Source of the DNA: Aptenodytes patagonicus | Taxonomy: Eukaryota > Chordata > Aves > Sphenisciformes > Spheniscidae | DNA length: 64,000 nucleotides | NCBI RefSeq assembly: GCF_965638725.1 | Contig: NC_134950.1 | Coordinates: forward strand, 108,336,802 to 108,400,801 | Reading direction: 5' to 3' | Shown here: positions 9,890 to 17,800 of the stretch, piece after piece | How the letters are laid out: the number at the start of each line of letters is the position of its first letter | How positions within the stretch are numbered: the stretch's first letter is position 1 | The notes under the pieces: model-generated | What the model saw: the letters and a program-made list of their open reading frames with translations, nothing else | Databases searched by the model: none | Told to the model about the DNA's origin: nothing | Made by a program: the position numbers and the translations under genes

Positions 9890-10159
9890 TAAAAAAAAAC
9901 TCTCAGAAAAGTCACTGTAATTGCTAGTTGTCTCCACGAAATGGTCTCCGTGGTACAGTAACAGCTTCATTGTGAAACTTACATACCACACTAACGTCAA
10001 GGTCAATGTTCTAAAAACAAACCTCACAAGCGAGACGTCACCAATCACTGCAGACCACAGCAAACTGCAAAACCCAACACCAATCTTTAACATATACAGC
10101 AAAAAAAGGAGCACGATGCAGATTATACAAATCAACATCGAGAACAGAGAAACCAACAT
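9824..10159 (-). CDS. Hydrophobic leader ORF at the 5' end of the provirus
   Basis: The first ATG (10157-10159) after the primer binding site opens 111 codons. The product is strongly hydrophobic: residues 2-30 form one long membrane segment (IICIVLLFLLYML) and about 45-70 a second (LTLTLVWYVSF). A Ser/Asp-rich part follows, and the tail after about residue 82 is out of keeping with the rest. At codons 80-82 a T9 run gives a U UUU UUA heptamer, and slipping back by one base there enters the gag frame. The most likely reading is therefore that this is the natural N terminus of Gag (by programmed slippage or through a later 1-base indel), not a free protein. I do not recognise a homologue. The frame itself has no internal stop. 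Confidence 0.55.
   Translation of the reverse strand: MLVSLFSMLICIICIVLLFLLYMLKIGVGFCSLLWSAVIGDVSLVRFVFRTLTLTLVWYVSFTMKLLLYHGDHFVETTSNYSDFSESFFLRRKYRMAVSLPSSMMFPPSLQ
9837..9896 (-). promoter_or_regulatory. Candidate -1 frameshift signal (slippery heptamer plus stem)
   Basis: The heptamer T TTT TTA (9890-9896, minus strand) is in phase with the leader ORF. After one base, GGAGGAAA (9881-9888) is perfectly complementary to TTTCCTCC (9837-9844), with a 36-nt loop. A -1 shift at the heptamer leads exactly into the gag frame. The 1-nt spacer is shorter than the 5-9 nt usual for such signals, unless the foot of the stem is open. Confidence 0.45.
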
Positions 10160-10235
10160 TGTGACCCACAACTATTAACAGATATAAGTTCCTTAACACA
10201 CTCCGGTTAATCTGTTATTATCTCAAACCCTTCGA

Positions 10236-10253
10236 GCCCCACCTTGGCTGCCA
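10236..10253 (-). other. Primer binding site, tRNA-Lys(CUU)-like
   Basis: On the minus strand TGGCAGCCAAGGTGGGGC follows the 5' LTR edge after 8 bases. Compared with the Lys-1,2 primer site as I know it (TGGCGCCCAACGTGGGGC) it differs at three positions, and the match extends into the next bases CTCGAA. The 8-nt gap is longer than usual. Another tRNA is possible. Confidence 0.6.
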
Positions 10254-10261
10254 AAAAGGAC

Positions 10262-10807
10262 TGTCGTGGTTTAATCTCAGTTGGCAACTGAGCACCACGC
10301 AGCCGCTCGCTCACTCCCCCCACCCTGTGGGATGGGGGAGAGAACTGGAAGAGCACAAGTGAGAAAAGCTCGTGGGTTGAGAGAAAAACAGTTTAATAAT
10401 TGAAATAAAATGATAATAATAATAATATGATAATAATAATAATAATAATACACAAAGCAAGTGATGCACAGTACAATTGCTCACCACCCGCTGACCGATG
10501 CCCAGCCAGTCCCCGAGCAGCGGCCCCCCCGGCCAGCTTTCCCCAGTTTAGGTACTGAGCATGACGTCACATGGTATGGAATGTCCCTTTGGCCAGTTTG
10601 GCTGTGGTCCCCCCCCAGCTTCTTGTGCACCTCCAGCCTTCTCAGTCGGTAGAGCATGGAAAACTAGAAAGTCCTTGGCTAGTGTAAGCACTACCTAGCA
10701 ACAACTAAAACATCGGTGCATTATCAACTTTGTTCTCATCCTAAATCCAAAACACAGCACCAGCTACTAGGAAGGAAATTAACTCTTTCCCTGCCGAAAC
10801 CAGGACA
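10262..10807 (-). repeat. 5' LTR of the ERVL-like provirus (promoter LTR)
   Basis: It is 546 bp with the same ends and layout as the LTR at 3879-4453: CRE TGACGTCA at 10562-10569, a GC-rich middle, an AT-rich microsatellite at about 10411-10451 that may serve as the TATA region, and ATTAAA at 10392-10397. Transcription would run leftwards through the proviral genes. Confidence 0.92.
10562..10569. promoter_or_regulatory. CRE palindrome TGACGTCA in the 5' LTR
   Basis: Perfect cAMP-response element, identical to and in the same context (GCATGACGTCACATGG) as the one in the other LTR. It lies about 110 bp upstream of the AT-rich core-promoter candidate. Confidence 0.6.
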
Positions 10808-10812
10808 ATACA
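10808..10812. repeat. Target-site duplication (right copy) of the provirus
   Basis: ATACA, identical to 3874-3878. Taking out the provirus and one copy leaves the Maverick integrase codons in phase. Confidence 0.9.
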
Positions 10813-11553
10813 CAATGGTAGGCAGACTTGGTGGATATGCAACAGCTTTCCAAACACAACAATTGTGTTAAGTACATCTTAACAGTAATAGACATCTTAT
10901 CCAATCATGCCTGGGCCATGGCAAAAGGCAAACCAGGGGCCCTGTACCACAGGGTGCAAGCCTCAGAAATTACAGACTGGCTGTGGAACAGAATTTTTAA
11001 ACCAGCCTTTAAACAAGTTTTTAAAGCAGTGTAATGTTCACCATTTTGTTACTAATAAGGAAGTGAAAACCTCTGTCATAGAGCTTTTTAACAGGATGCT
11101 GAAAACCAAGATGTGGAGATATTTTACAGCACATACTGATGCGTTGTCAGAGTTTATAAAGAGCTATAAACATAGCTCCTGCAGAATTATCAGAGCCAGG
11201 CTTGTGGATGTGAACACTTCAAATTGTGCAAGGGTTTGGAAAACCGTATATGGGGGTATGTTTAAAATTAAAGAATTTGAACCTCTGCTTAAAAAGGGAG
11301 ACCACGCAGGGTGTCTAGAACAAAAGAGGGATTTGAGAAAGGTTACAAGCACACGTTCAAAGATGATATTTTCATAGTAGCTGAAATTGTGAGAAGGGGA
11401 CAGATACCTGTGTACCGCTTAATAGACTATGATCACGAAGCAATAGAGGGGACATTTTACCCTAAAGAGCTTTAAAAAGTTAATCCCAATAGGGACAGAA
11501 TCTACAAAATTGAGATCATCACTGCAAAAGGGAAAGGAAGAAACAACTGCTAG
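10813..11553 (+). pseudogene. Maverick/Polinton integrase, catalytic and C-terminal part
   Basis: This is the integrase of a Maverick/Polinton, a large self-synthesising virus-like transposon. It begins in phase with 3878 and shows QW, then a TAG stop (10819-10821), then ADLVDM (first catalytic Asp) and YILTVIDI. After a frame change near 10960 the text reads LQT-GCG-TEFLN: the position that is Asp in the family (LQTDxGxEF) is Gly here. Next come SVIELFNR (catalytic Glu, about 11080) and KTKMWRYFTA, both family hallmarks. A second frame change near 11285 leads to VYRLIDYD and GTFYPKEL, the C-terminal domain, with a TAA/TAG-ended tail at 11473-11553. Two frame changes, internal stops and a lost catalytic Asp make it dead. 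It converges on the capsid relic just downstream. Confidence 0.85.
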
Positions 11554-11849
11554 TGACTTGGCATTTCTGCCCCAGAAATTTTAACAGTTGGACAGCAGCA
11601 GCTGGATAGAAGGGAAAAGATGGAAGGTAGATGGGGGTTTCCACATCATGCTGCTCAGCAATGCCAGAGCCAGAATGTGTCCACAAAACACCAGCTTGAG
11701 CTTTACTGTACAACTGGTGAGGCCCTTGTAGCTCTCTGGGAAGTGGGAGGTGGGGCTGGTGGAAATACAGTACCCTCACAGCTGGAGTAACAAAATTTCC
11801 TGATTGCTGACATGACTGCTGGCTCATATGCTGAATGCTTTCATGCCCA
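11554..11849. other. Decayed stretch between the convergent Maverick genes
   Basis: By position this should be the C-terminal end of the major capsid gene on the minus strand. A 102-codon minus-strand frame exists (11519-11827), but I could not match it with confidence to the family, so I leave it unassigned. Confidence 0.4.
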
Positions 11850-12615
11850 CTCAGTCCACTGGGTATTTAGTGTTAGCCATAAGTAATGTCTCAGCATGCC
11901 TCAAATGCACACCAGGCATCACGAGCACATTCTTAACAAGCAGCAAGCATAGGTATCTTGCAGGCTCCTGCTGCTGAGGAGCTCCTTTAACAAAAGCTGT
12001 CTTTGCTGCTTGTCAGCTTAATTTTTACATCCACATTGTCCAACAAAATCTTGTCTTGAAAGAACAGATCGTTGTGGAGAGGTCCCAATAGTTCAGTTCT
12101 CCTATTGTGGGCTGTCAGAGCCAAGCATTGCCTAAACCCCTCATTCATTACCCATACCATCCAGCATGACTGCTTCCTACTGCCTGACTGGGTCTTTGTA
12201 GAACAGCCCCATGGATAAGTGTATGGACAGCATGTCATGGCTGTGATTGAGAAGCAACTCAATGAAGGTGCAGTAGGGGTAGCAGTTGTTGCTCTGGCTT
12301 ATCAGTCAATCCCTCAGCATAATATCCATCTGGCTGAAAATAGGGGCCAGCAGGTAATTCATGAGGCCCACGGTCTCACCGTCTCTGAGGTTGGACCTGT
12401 CAGCTTTTACAATCTTGCAGAGTATTGTTCATATCTATGTAATCTTCACCATTCCTGGTGATGAAAAAGTCCAGAGGTGCAGACTCTACAACAGTGGAAA
12501 GTGGAGGCATCTCAATAAAGAGGGTTTTCTCAATGGTGGTCTGTGTTGGGGATACTTCAGACAAATCCAGCTTGTATTTGGTACATTCTTCTGAGCAATC
12601 GTGAACCAAAGACAT
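11850..12615 (-). pseudogene. Maverick/Polinton major capsid protein (double jelly-roll type), broken
   Basis: This is the gene often labelled F54H12.2-like in animal databases, known to be the Polinton major capsid protein. The start ATG (12613-12615) is followed by SLVHDCSEEC and the family's PPTQTSIEK-type motif (here SPTQTTIEK), a proline-hydrophobic stretch, then GEDYIDMNNT. The frame breaks at about 12400. A second readable block has LLGPLHNDLFFQDK and DVKIKLTSSKDSFC (about 11990-12090). A third has HLRHAETLL and TKYPVD before VGMKAFSI (about 11860-11960), with an in-frame stop inside. Three blocks in collinear order but different frames show a decayed gene. The small basic gene lies directly upstream and its stop overlaps this start (TGATG). 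The C-terminal end is not recognised. Confidence 0.82.
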
Positions 12616-13105
12616 CACTTTAAAAATGTATTTCCTTTTTCTAGAGGTAGAAAAGGACCTCTTTCCCTGGTTTTCTGCCTCTTCTGCACTGTTTGGCCTG
12701 GTTTGTTATTCTTTTTCTTCTTATCCTGGAGGACTGCTGTCTGGCGCCCAACCTTGGTTTTTCTTTTAAAGGGCTGGGGTGGACATTTCCTCTGGGGGCA
12801 TGACACAGGTCTCTTTCTTTTAAGGCTTTTTCTTTGAATATAAGCAAGTCCTGAAACCTCCTGATTTGAGGGCATTTCCAAGGTTGACAACCTTGAAAAC
12901 ATGTCCAAACATGTTTTTTTGCAATATCTTGAGTGGTACTACTAGTGCGTGGCTTAACAATTTCCAAACACATTTTCAAAAGCAGGACAGCCTTTCTAAA
13001 CAGGATATGGAACATACCTCTGACATCTGCACCATACATCACAGGAACACCTTGAAAACCAGGGAGCCCATTGCTGGCCTGAGCTCTGTAATAATTCACG
13101 TACAA
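12615..13105 (-). pseudogene. Maverick/Polinton small basic protein (minor capsid or core type)
   Basis: The product resembles the small protein encoded before the major capsid gene in vertebrate Mavericks. An N-terminal YYRAQ and GLPGFQGVPVMYG stretch is followed by a hydrophobic-amphipathic segment (MFHILFRKAVLLLK), a segment ending FSRL, and a very basic tail with KRKR, KRKT and KKKKNN. Adenovirus-like core or membrane-active roles have been suggested for such proteins; the role here is inference. The text moves from one frame to another near 12905, so there is one frameshift and otherwise no stop. The natural start codon appears to be TTG (13103-13105) where ATG would be expected. The minus-strand frame also runs on upstream to 13252, but that part is CR1 sequence and not gene. 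The stop is TGA at 12615-12617. Confidence 0.7.
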
Positions 13106-13159
13106 TGAATCACAATGCAGTATGAAAACTTTTAGAAGCACACTTTTCCACTTTTTAAA

Positions 13160-14466
13160 AGCACAGGAGCAGGCAATCCCATTGTGTTGTAAGTCAAGCA
13201 AGTGGGACGGAAGACCAGCTTGGCTGAACTGGGAACTCCTCATGGAGCTCAAGAGGAAGAAGAAATTGTATGATCTCTGGAAGTGTGGTCAGGCTTCGCA
13301 GGAAGATTACAGAGCCGTGGTTTGCATATGCAGGGAGAAGACATGAAAGGCCAAAGCTCAGTTAGAGTTGGAACTGGTCAGTGTTGTGTCAGATAACAAG
13401 AAGGGCTTTTTTAAGTACGTTAACAGCAAGAGGAGGTTTAGGGAAAACGTTGGACTGATACTTGTTGGAGACGGTCACCTGACTAGTAGGGATGAAGAAA
13501 AAGCGGAGGCATTCAACGCTTTTTTTGCCTCAGTCTTTAATAATACTGACAGACCTTGGGCTGCCCGGTCCCCTGAGTTGGAGGAACAGGGAATTGTAAA
13601 GGATCAGTTGTATCAGTTGAATGTTCATAAGTCCATGGGGCCTGATGGGATTAATCCCAGAGTACTGAAGGAGCTAGCGGATGTTATGGCAAGACCCCTC
13701 TCGATCATCTACCAAAGGTCTTGGGAGTCTGGGGAGGTCCCTGCTAGCCAATGCTATTCCAGTTTACAAGAAGGGTGTGAGGGAAAGACCCGGGGAACTA
13801 CAGACCTATTAGTCTAACCTCAGTTCCTGGAAAAATTATGGGGAAGATTATACTGGGTACTATTGAAAGGCATTTAAAGAATAATGCAATCATCAGGCAC
13901 AGTCAACATGGGTTCACAAAGGGAAAGTCCTGTCTGACTAATTTGATATCCTTCTATGATGAGGTCACCTGCCTGGTGGATGAAGGCAAGGCGGTGGATG
14001 TAGTTTTTCTGGATTTTAGTAAGGCTTTTGGTACTGTCCCTCCCAGCGTCCTTCTGGACAAGTTGTCCAGCTGTGGGATGAGTGGGTTCACGGTGCGCTG
14101 GGGGAAGAACTGGCTGAAGGGCAGAGCTCAAAGGGTTGTAGTGAATGGGGCTACATCTGGCTGGCGACTGGTCACCAGCGGTGTTCCTCAGGGCTCAATT
14201 GTAGGGCCAGTTCTGTTCAATATATTTATCAATGATCTGGATGCAGGAGTTGAATGCACCATTAGCAAGTTTGCTGATGATAGCAAACTGGGAGGTGCTG
14301 CTGACTCTCTCGAGGGACAAGATGCCTTGCAGAAGGATCTAGTTAGATTGGAGCAGTGGGCAATGATTAATGGCATGAAATTGAACAAGTCCAAATGCTG
14401 GATTCTGCACCTGGGATGCAGTAACGCTGGGCACAAGTCTACATTGGGAGAGGAGTGGCTCTCCTG
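13160..14466 (+). mobile_element. CR1 LINE fragment, ORF2 part
   Basis: This non-LTR retrotransposon copy begins near the end of the endonuclease-to-RT linker (GRPAWLNWELLMELKRKKK at about 13208) and runs through reverse-transcriptase blocks: [17 protein letters not shown] (about 13630), [21 protein letters not shown] (about 13900), [13 protein letters not shown] (about 14000), [18 protein letters not shown] (about 14180) and FADDSKLGG (about 14270, catalytic FADD). There is a stop at 13346 and a frame change at about 13800, with two long open parts (13368-13817, 13838-14467). It stops at LGEEWL: the thumb region and the CR1 3' end are missing, so the copy is cut at both ends. Confidence 0.93.
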
Positions 14467-14735
14467 AGGTAACAGCAGGAAGTGGAATGGTGTGAACACA
14501 ACGAGCGAGTTACTGTCTTTTTTCATCCATACAGAACCTTCTGTTGAACATCTGAAAGATACTTGACAGACATTTAACTCAGTGAGCCTCAGCAGGCCCC
14601 ATCTAATACATGGGTTATATTATCTCTATTTTATGGCAGAGTGAATAATCTTCAGGGACAATCTGTCCTGAATGCTGTGCAATTTCTGGTGCATGCCTCA
14701 GCTTCCTTTTTTGGTTTCTTTTTGCTTTTCCTTTG
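14467..14735. other. Unassigned sequence after the CR1 fragment
   Basis: No gene or repeat is recognised. It leads into the pyrimidine tract. Confidence 0.5.
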
Positions 14736-14862
14736 TTCTTTTCCCTTTCCCTTTTCCCCCCTTTCTCTTCCCTCTCTCCCCCCTGCTTTTCTTCCCCTTC
14801 CCTCCTTTTCCTCCTTTTCTCCCTTTCCCCCTCTTTCCCATCCCCCTTCCTTTCCCCCTTTC
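14736..14862 (+). repeat. Long polypyrimidine tract
   Basis: A stretch of 127 bases of C and T contains only two purines (G at 14785 and A at 14840). It has no fixed unit; it is a mix of CTTTCCC-type phrases. The short frames across it (Ser/Pro/Phe on +, Lys/Glu/Gly on -) are artefacts of composition. Confidence 0.95.
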
Positions 14863-17800
14863 ATTTTCCCATCTGCCTTAATATAAGGGGTAGGCCTATG
14901 AATAATTCTGGGTAATGTTTCCAAACTAGCCATGTTTGCATTTGGTGGGCCCTTAATGAAATAGGGGAATGACCACAAGCTTCATTGCTGCAGAAAGAAA
15001 CTGGAAACTAAAATTTCCCTTCTATTTGATGAGGCCTTTTATATCATGAGTATGCAATGTTGGGGTCTCAATCTGCATTTAGTTATTTGAAAACACTAGT
15101 CCAATTTAACAATAGCAGCAAAAAAAGATAAATGCTAGAGCAGTTTCCACTGAAATTAGTAGAGCTAATGGATACATTTGAAATTCAGACCTTTTAGGAA
15201 GACACAAAAAAAGATTTTTGAACTTAATTGGTTGCAAAAAGCCACAGACATGATAGAGATTATACATATAAAAAATCACTCAGTGGGGACTATCCAATAC
15301 GAAAACCTTTCTTCCCTTATAAAAATTTCAGAGATTATTTTAAAGCTTATATCTGTGATATATTTTTAATTTGAGCTAGTGTTCAGGAACTTTTATAGAA
15401 TATATGTTTAGAATTTTCTAAAAACTCACACTCTGTTGAGTAAGCAGTCCCAAAACAGATCAGCTCTGTATGCATAGTGAGGTAGTAAACTTAATTCTCA
15501 TATCACTACTTTGGCTAGGAATGAAATATTAACAGTTTACGATTGATAGGGATATTAAAAAATGAGTAGTGTTTCTTTTACTATATCCTGATTGCTCACT
15601 TTCTGAATAGAAAGGAATCTCCATTGTAATATTAATTCCAACACTTATGTTTTATTTGTCTTTTCATTCATTGGATTAATTGTCTGTTCTTGTTCAATAT
15701 ACAATCATGTGTGACTTTTTGAGGGCTGTGGTTTGGTGTTCTTTCTAATATTTTCTTAACAGAACATGTAGTGAGTTATTTTAAAAAGCATACTTGATTC
15801 CTAAAGACAAAATGACTTGAGAAAAATTTAGTGAAAGGTATTAACATTGAAAGAATAAATTTTATTTAAGTGCCTATATTATTTTCTTATAAAGAGTTGG
15901 CACTAAATATATTTAAGTCCATTTTGAACATGATTTCATCAACAGGATATTAGAAGCAGATCTGACCTTCTGACCCACTTTGTAAACAGATGGTCTTAGC
16001 CAGGAGTATCAGCATGTGTCTAAATGATATCATGTGGTTTTCAACACCCCTGGGAAGGAAAGCATTACATTGCCGTGGTGCAGCTAGGTAACCCTATAGC
16101 CCCAAAGTCTGAAACAGCAATGCAAAGATTCCACAGCATATTCAGCTTATTCATCAGTGATCTACCATGTGTCTGCTGTAAGGATGTTGAAAGTCCTGCA
16201 AATGGTCCATCAAAAGCAGCCTGCAGCTTAATTTTTTAGTACTCCACTATACTAGTATGCAGATGGGTTTTACAAAACAGCTGATTTAGGTTATAGACTT
16301 AGAGCTTTATGAAAGGTAGGGCATGAAGTGTGGAACATCCCACAGCAGTGAATTCTGTTTCTTCAGCCCTCACATTATACATATATGGAATTTACAATGA
16401 AATACAATAATAAAAGTTTGCAATATCTGAATTTATATTGTATCAAAATAAGTGTTTATAAGCCTTTAAAGCAAATGTATTGTGCATCCAGATGTGTCAG
16501 TATAACTGCATTGACTTTACTTATTTCAGAATTATTTCAGTATGATCAAAATCTCTCTTCACCCTCACCTACCTTCTCTCACCATCAGATGTGAGACTTG
16601 CATTTGGCAAGGTGCTATTAAAGGCACAACTTTGAAACTTTGAAAATAATGGATATTACTTTCCACCTACAAGTTGCATTTCATATTTCCTATGAAAAAT
16701 CTATTTACTACTTGAATCTAGATAAGATTAACTGGTAACTATAAACAAACCCTGTGTCAATCATGATTTTCTAAGTAGCTTTTATAGTAATTCTTTATAT
16801 TATCATGGGCTTTGGTAACACAGTTGAGGTTTTAGTGGTTCACAGGTAACTTTTCAGTTAAAACATACCAGGCATTTTGGAAAGCAATTTCCAATACCAA
16901 GTGTTTGGAGAAAGCAACCTGGTTTCACACATTTACCCTTTTAATGATATATCTTGATCTTCCTACTTTTCCAACATATCTAACAGTGACCTTATTTCCA
17001 GAAAGATATTTGATGTAGAACACATACCAACTCTTAAATAACTGTTTTAAAATATGGATCTCCCTTCCCTCTTGTGTGTTTTCCTTAAGAACTGATTCTG
17101 GGCATGACGTGGACTGTGACTTAAAGGCTTCTCAATAAAAGTAGTTGTCCATCCAAGAGAAAAAGAACAGGTAGACTGCTGGCTTTATTGTTTTTCTTCA
17201 TGATACCAGTTAGCTTATAATGTTTGATGTGGTGCACATTTGAAATGGCATACATTAAATGAATTACTCCCTCTAGCTAGTGCAGATGTGGATGCCTGCT
17301 CTAGAGCCGTTGTCCACTTTGTGTTTTCCATTGTTAAGTGATGTTGACACAAATCTAGCCCTAAGACTGTAGTCTTCCTTTCTAAGCCTTTCCCACCTTA
17401 TTGATCTTCTTTGGCATTTTATTCTGGCTTTTGAAATGTCAAGCTTCTTAGCAGCCATCTTGAAATCTCCTGTATTTTTATAAGAACAATTCTAACACTT
17501 TCAGCTTTTTACGTTTTGTAGTTTTATGTTTTTTAAACTTTTTCCTGAGAAAATATGATAGAGTTTTTTAAACCCAGAAGCTTGTAGAGAAATGGTTGTC
17601 ATCTGTCTTTATTAACACAAATATTACTGTACTGCATTTATGAAGACAGCTTCATAAAATCAGGTATTCAGTTAAAAGATTGGGGCCAGATGATACCCTC
17701 AGTTTCTTTTTTTTTCAGAATGTAGTATAGTGTGCAGTTCAGTTCTGCAAATCTTTTCTGATCTGTGGAAATGACACTGGACTAAATGAGCAGAAGCTGG

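Larger units (their letters stand above)
3879..10807 (-). mobile_element. Complete ERVL-like endogenous retrovirus (provirus), defective
   Basis: The element is 6,929 bp with two LTRs in the same orientation (TG...CA ends), the 5-bp duplication ATACA on both sides, a primer binding site inside the upstream LTR and a purine run before the downstream LTR. Genes are read on the minus strand in the order leader ORF, gag, protease, reverse transcriptase/RNase H, integrase. I see no env gene and no dUTPase: only 468 bp separate the integrase end from the 3' LTR. Lack of env, the 5-bp duplication and the pol motifs point to an avian ERVL-type (class III) element. The LTRs differ at roughly 20 positions over about 470 comparable bases (my by-eye count, microsatellite left out), so the insertion is neither brand new nor ancient. 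Several stops and frame changes make it non-functional. It interrupts a Maverick integrase gene. Confidence 0.93.

Noticed and set aside
13105..13252. N-terminal extension of the small basic Maverick gene up to an ATG at 13252
   Set aside because: The extension overlaps CR1 sequence on the opposite strand. Maverick-type text starts only at about 13105.
14641..14978. Frames rich in Ser/Pro/Phe on + and Lys/Gly/Glu on -
   Set aside because: They arise from the polypyrimidine tract and have no protein-like composition.
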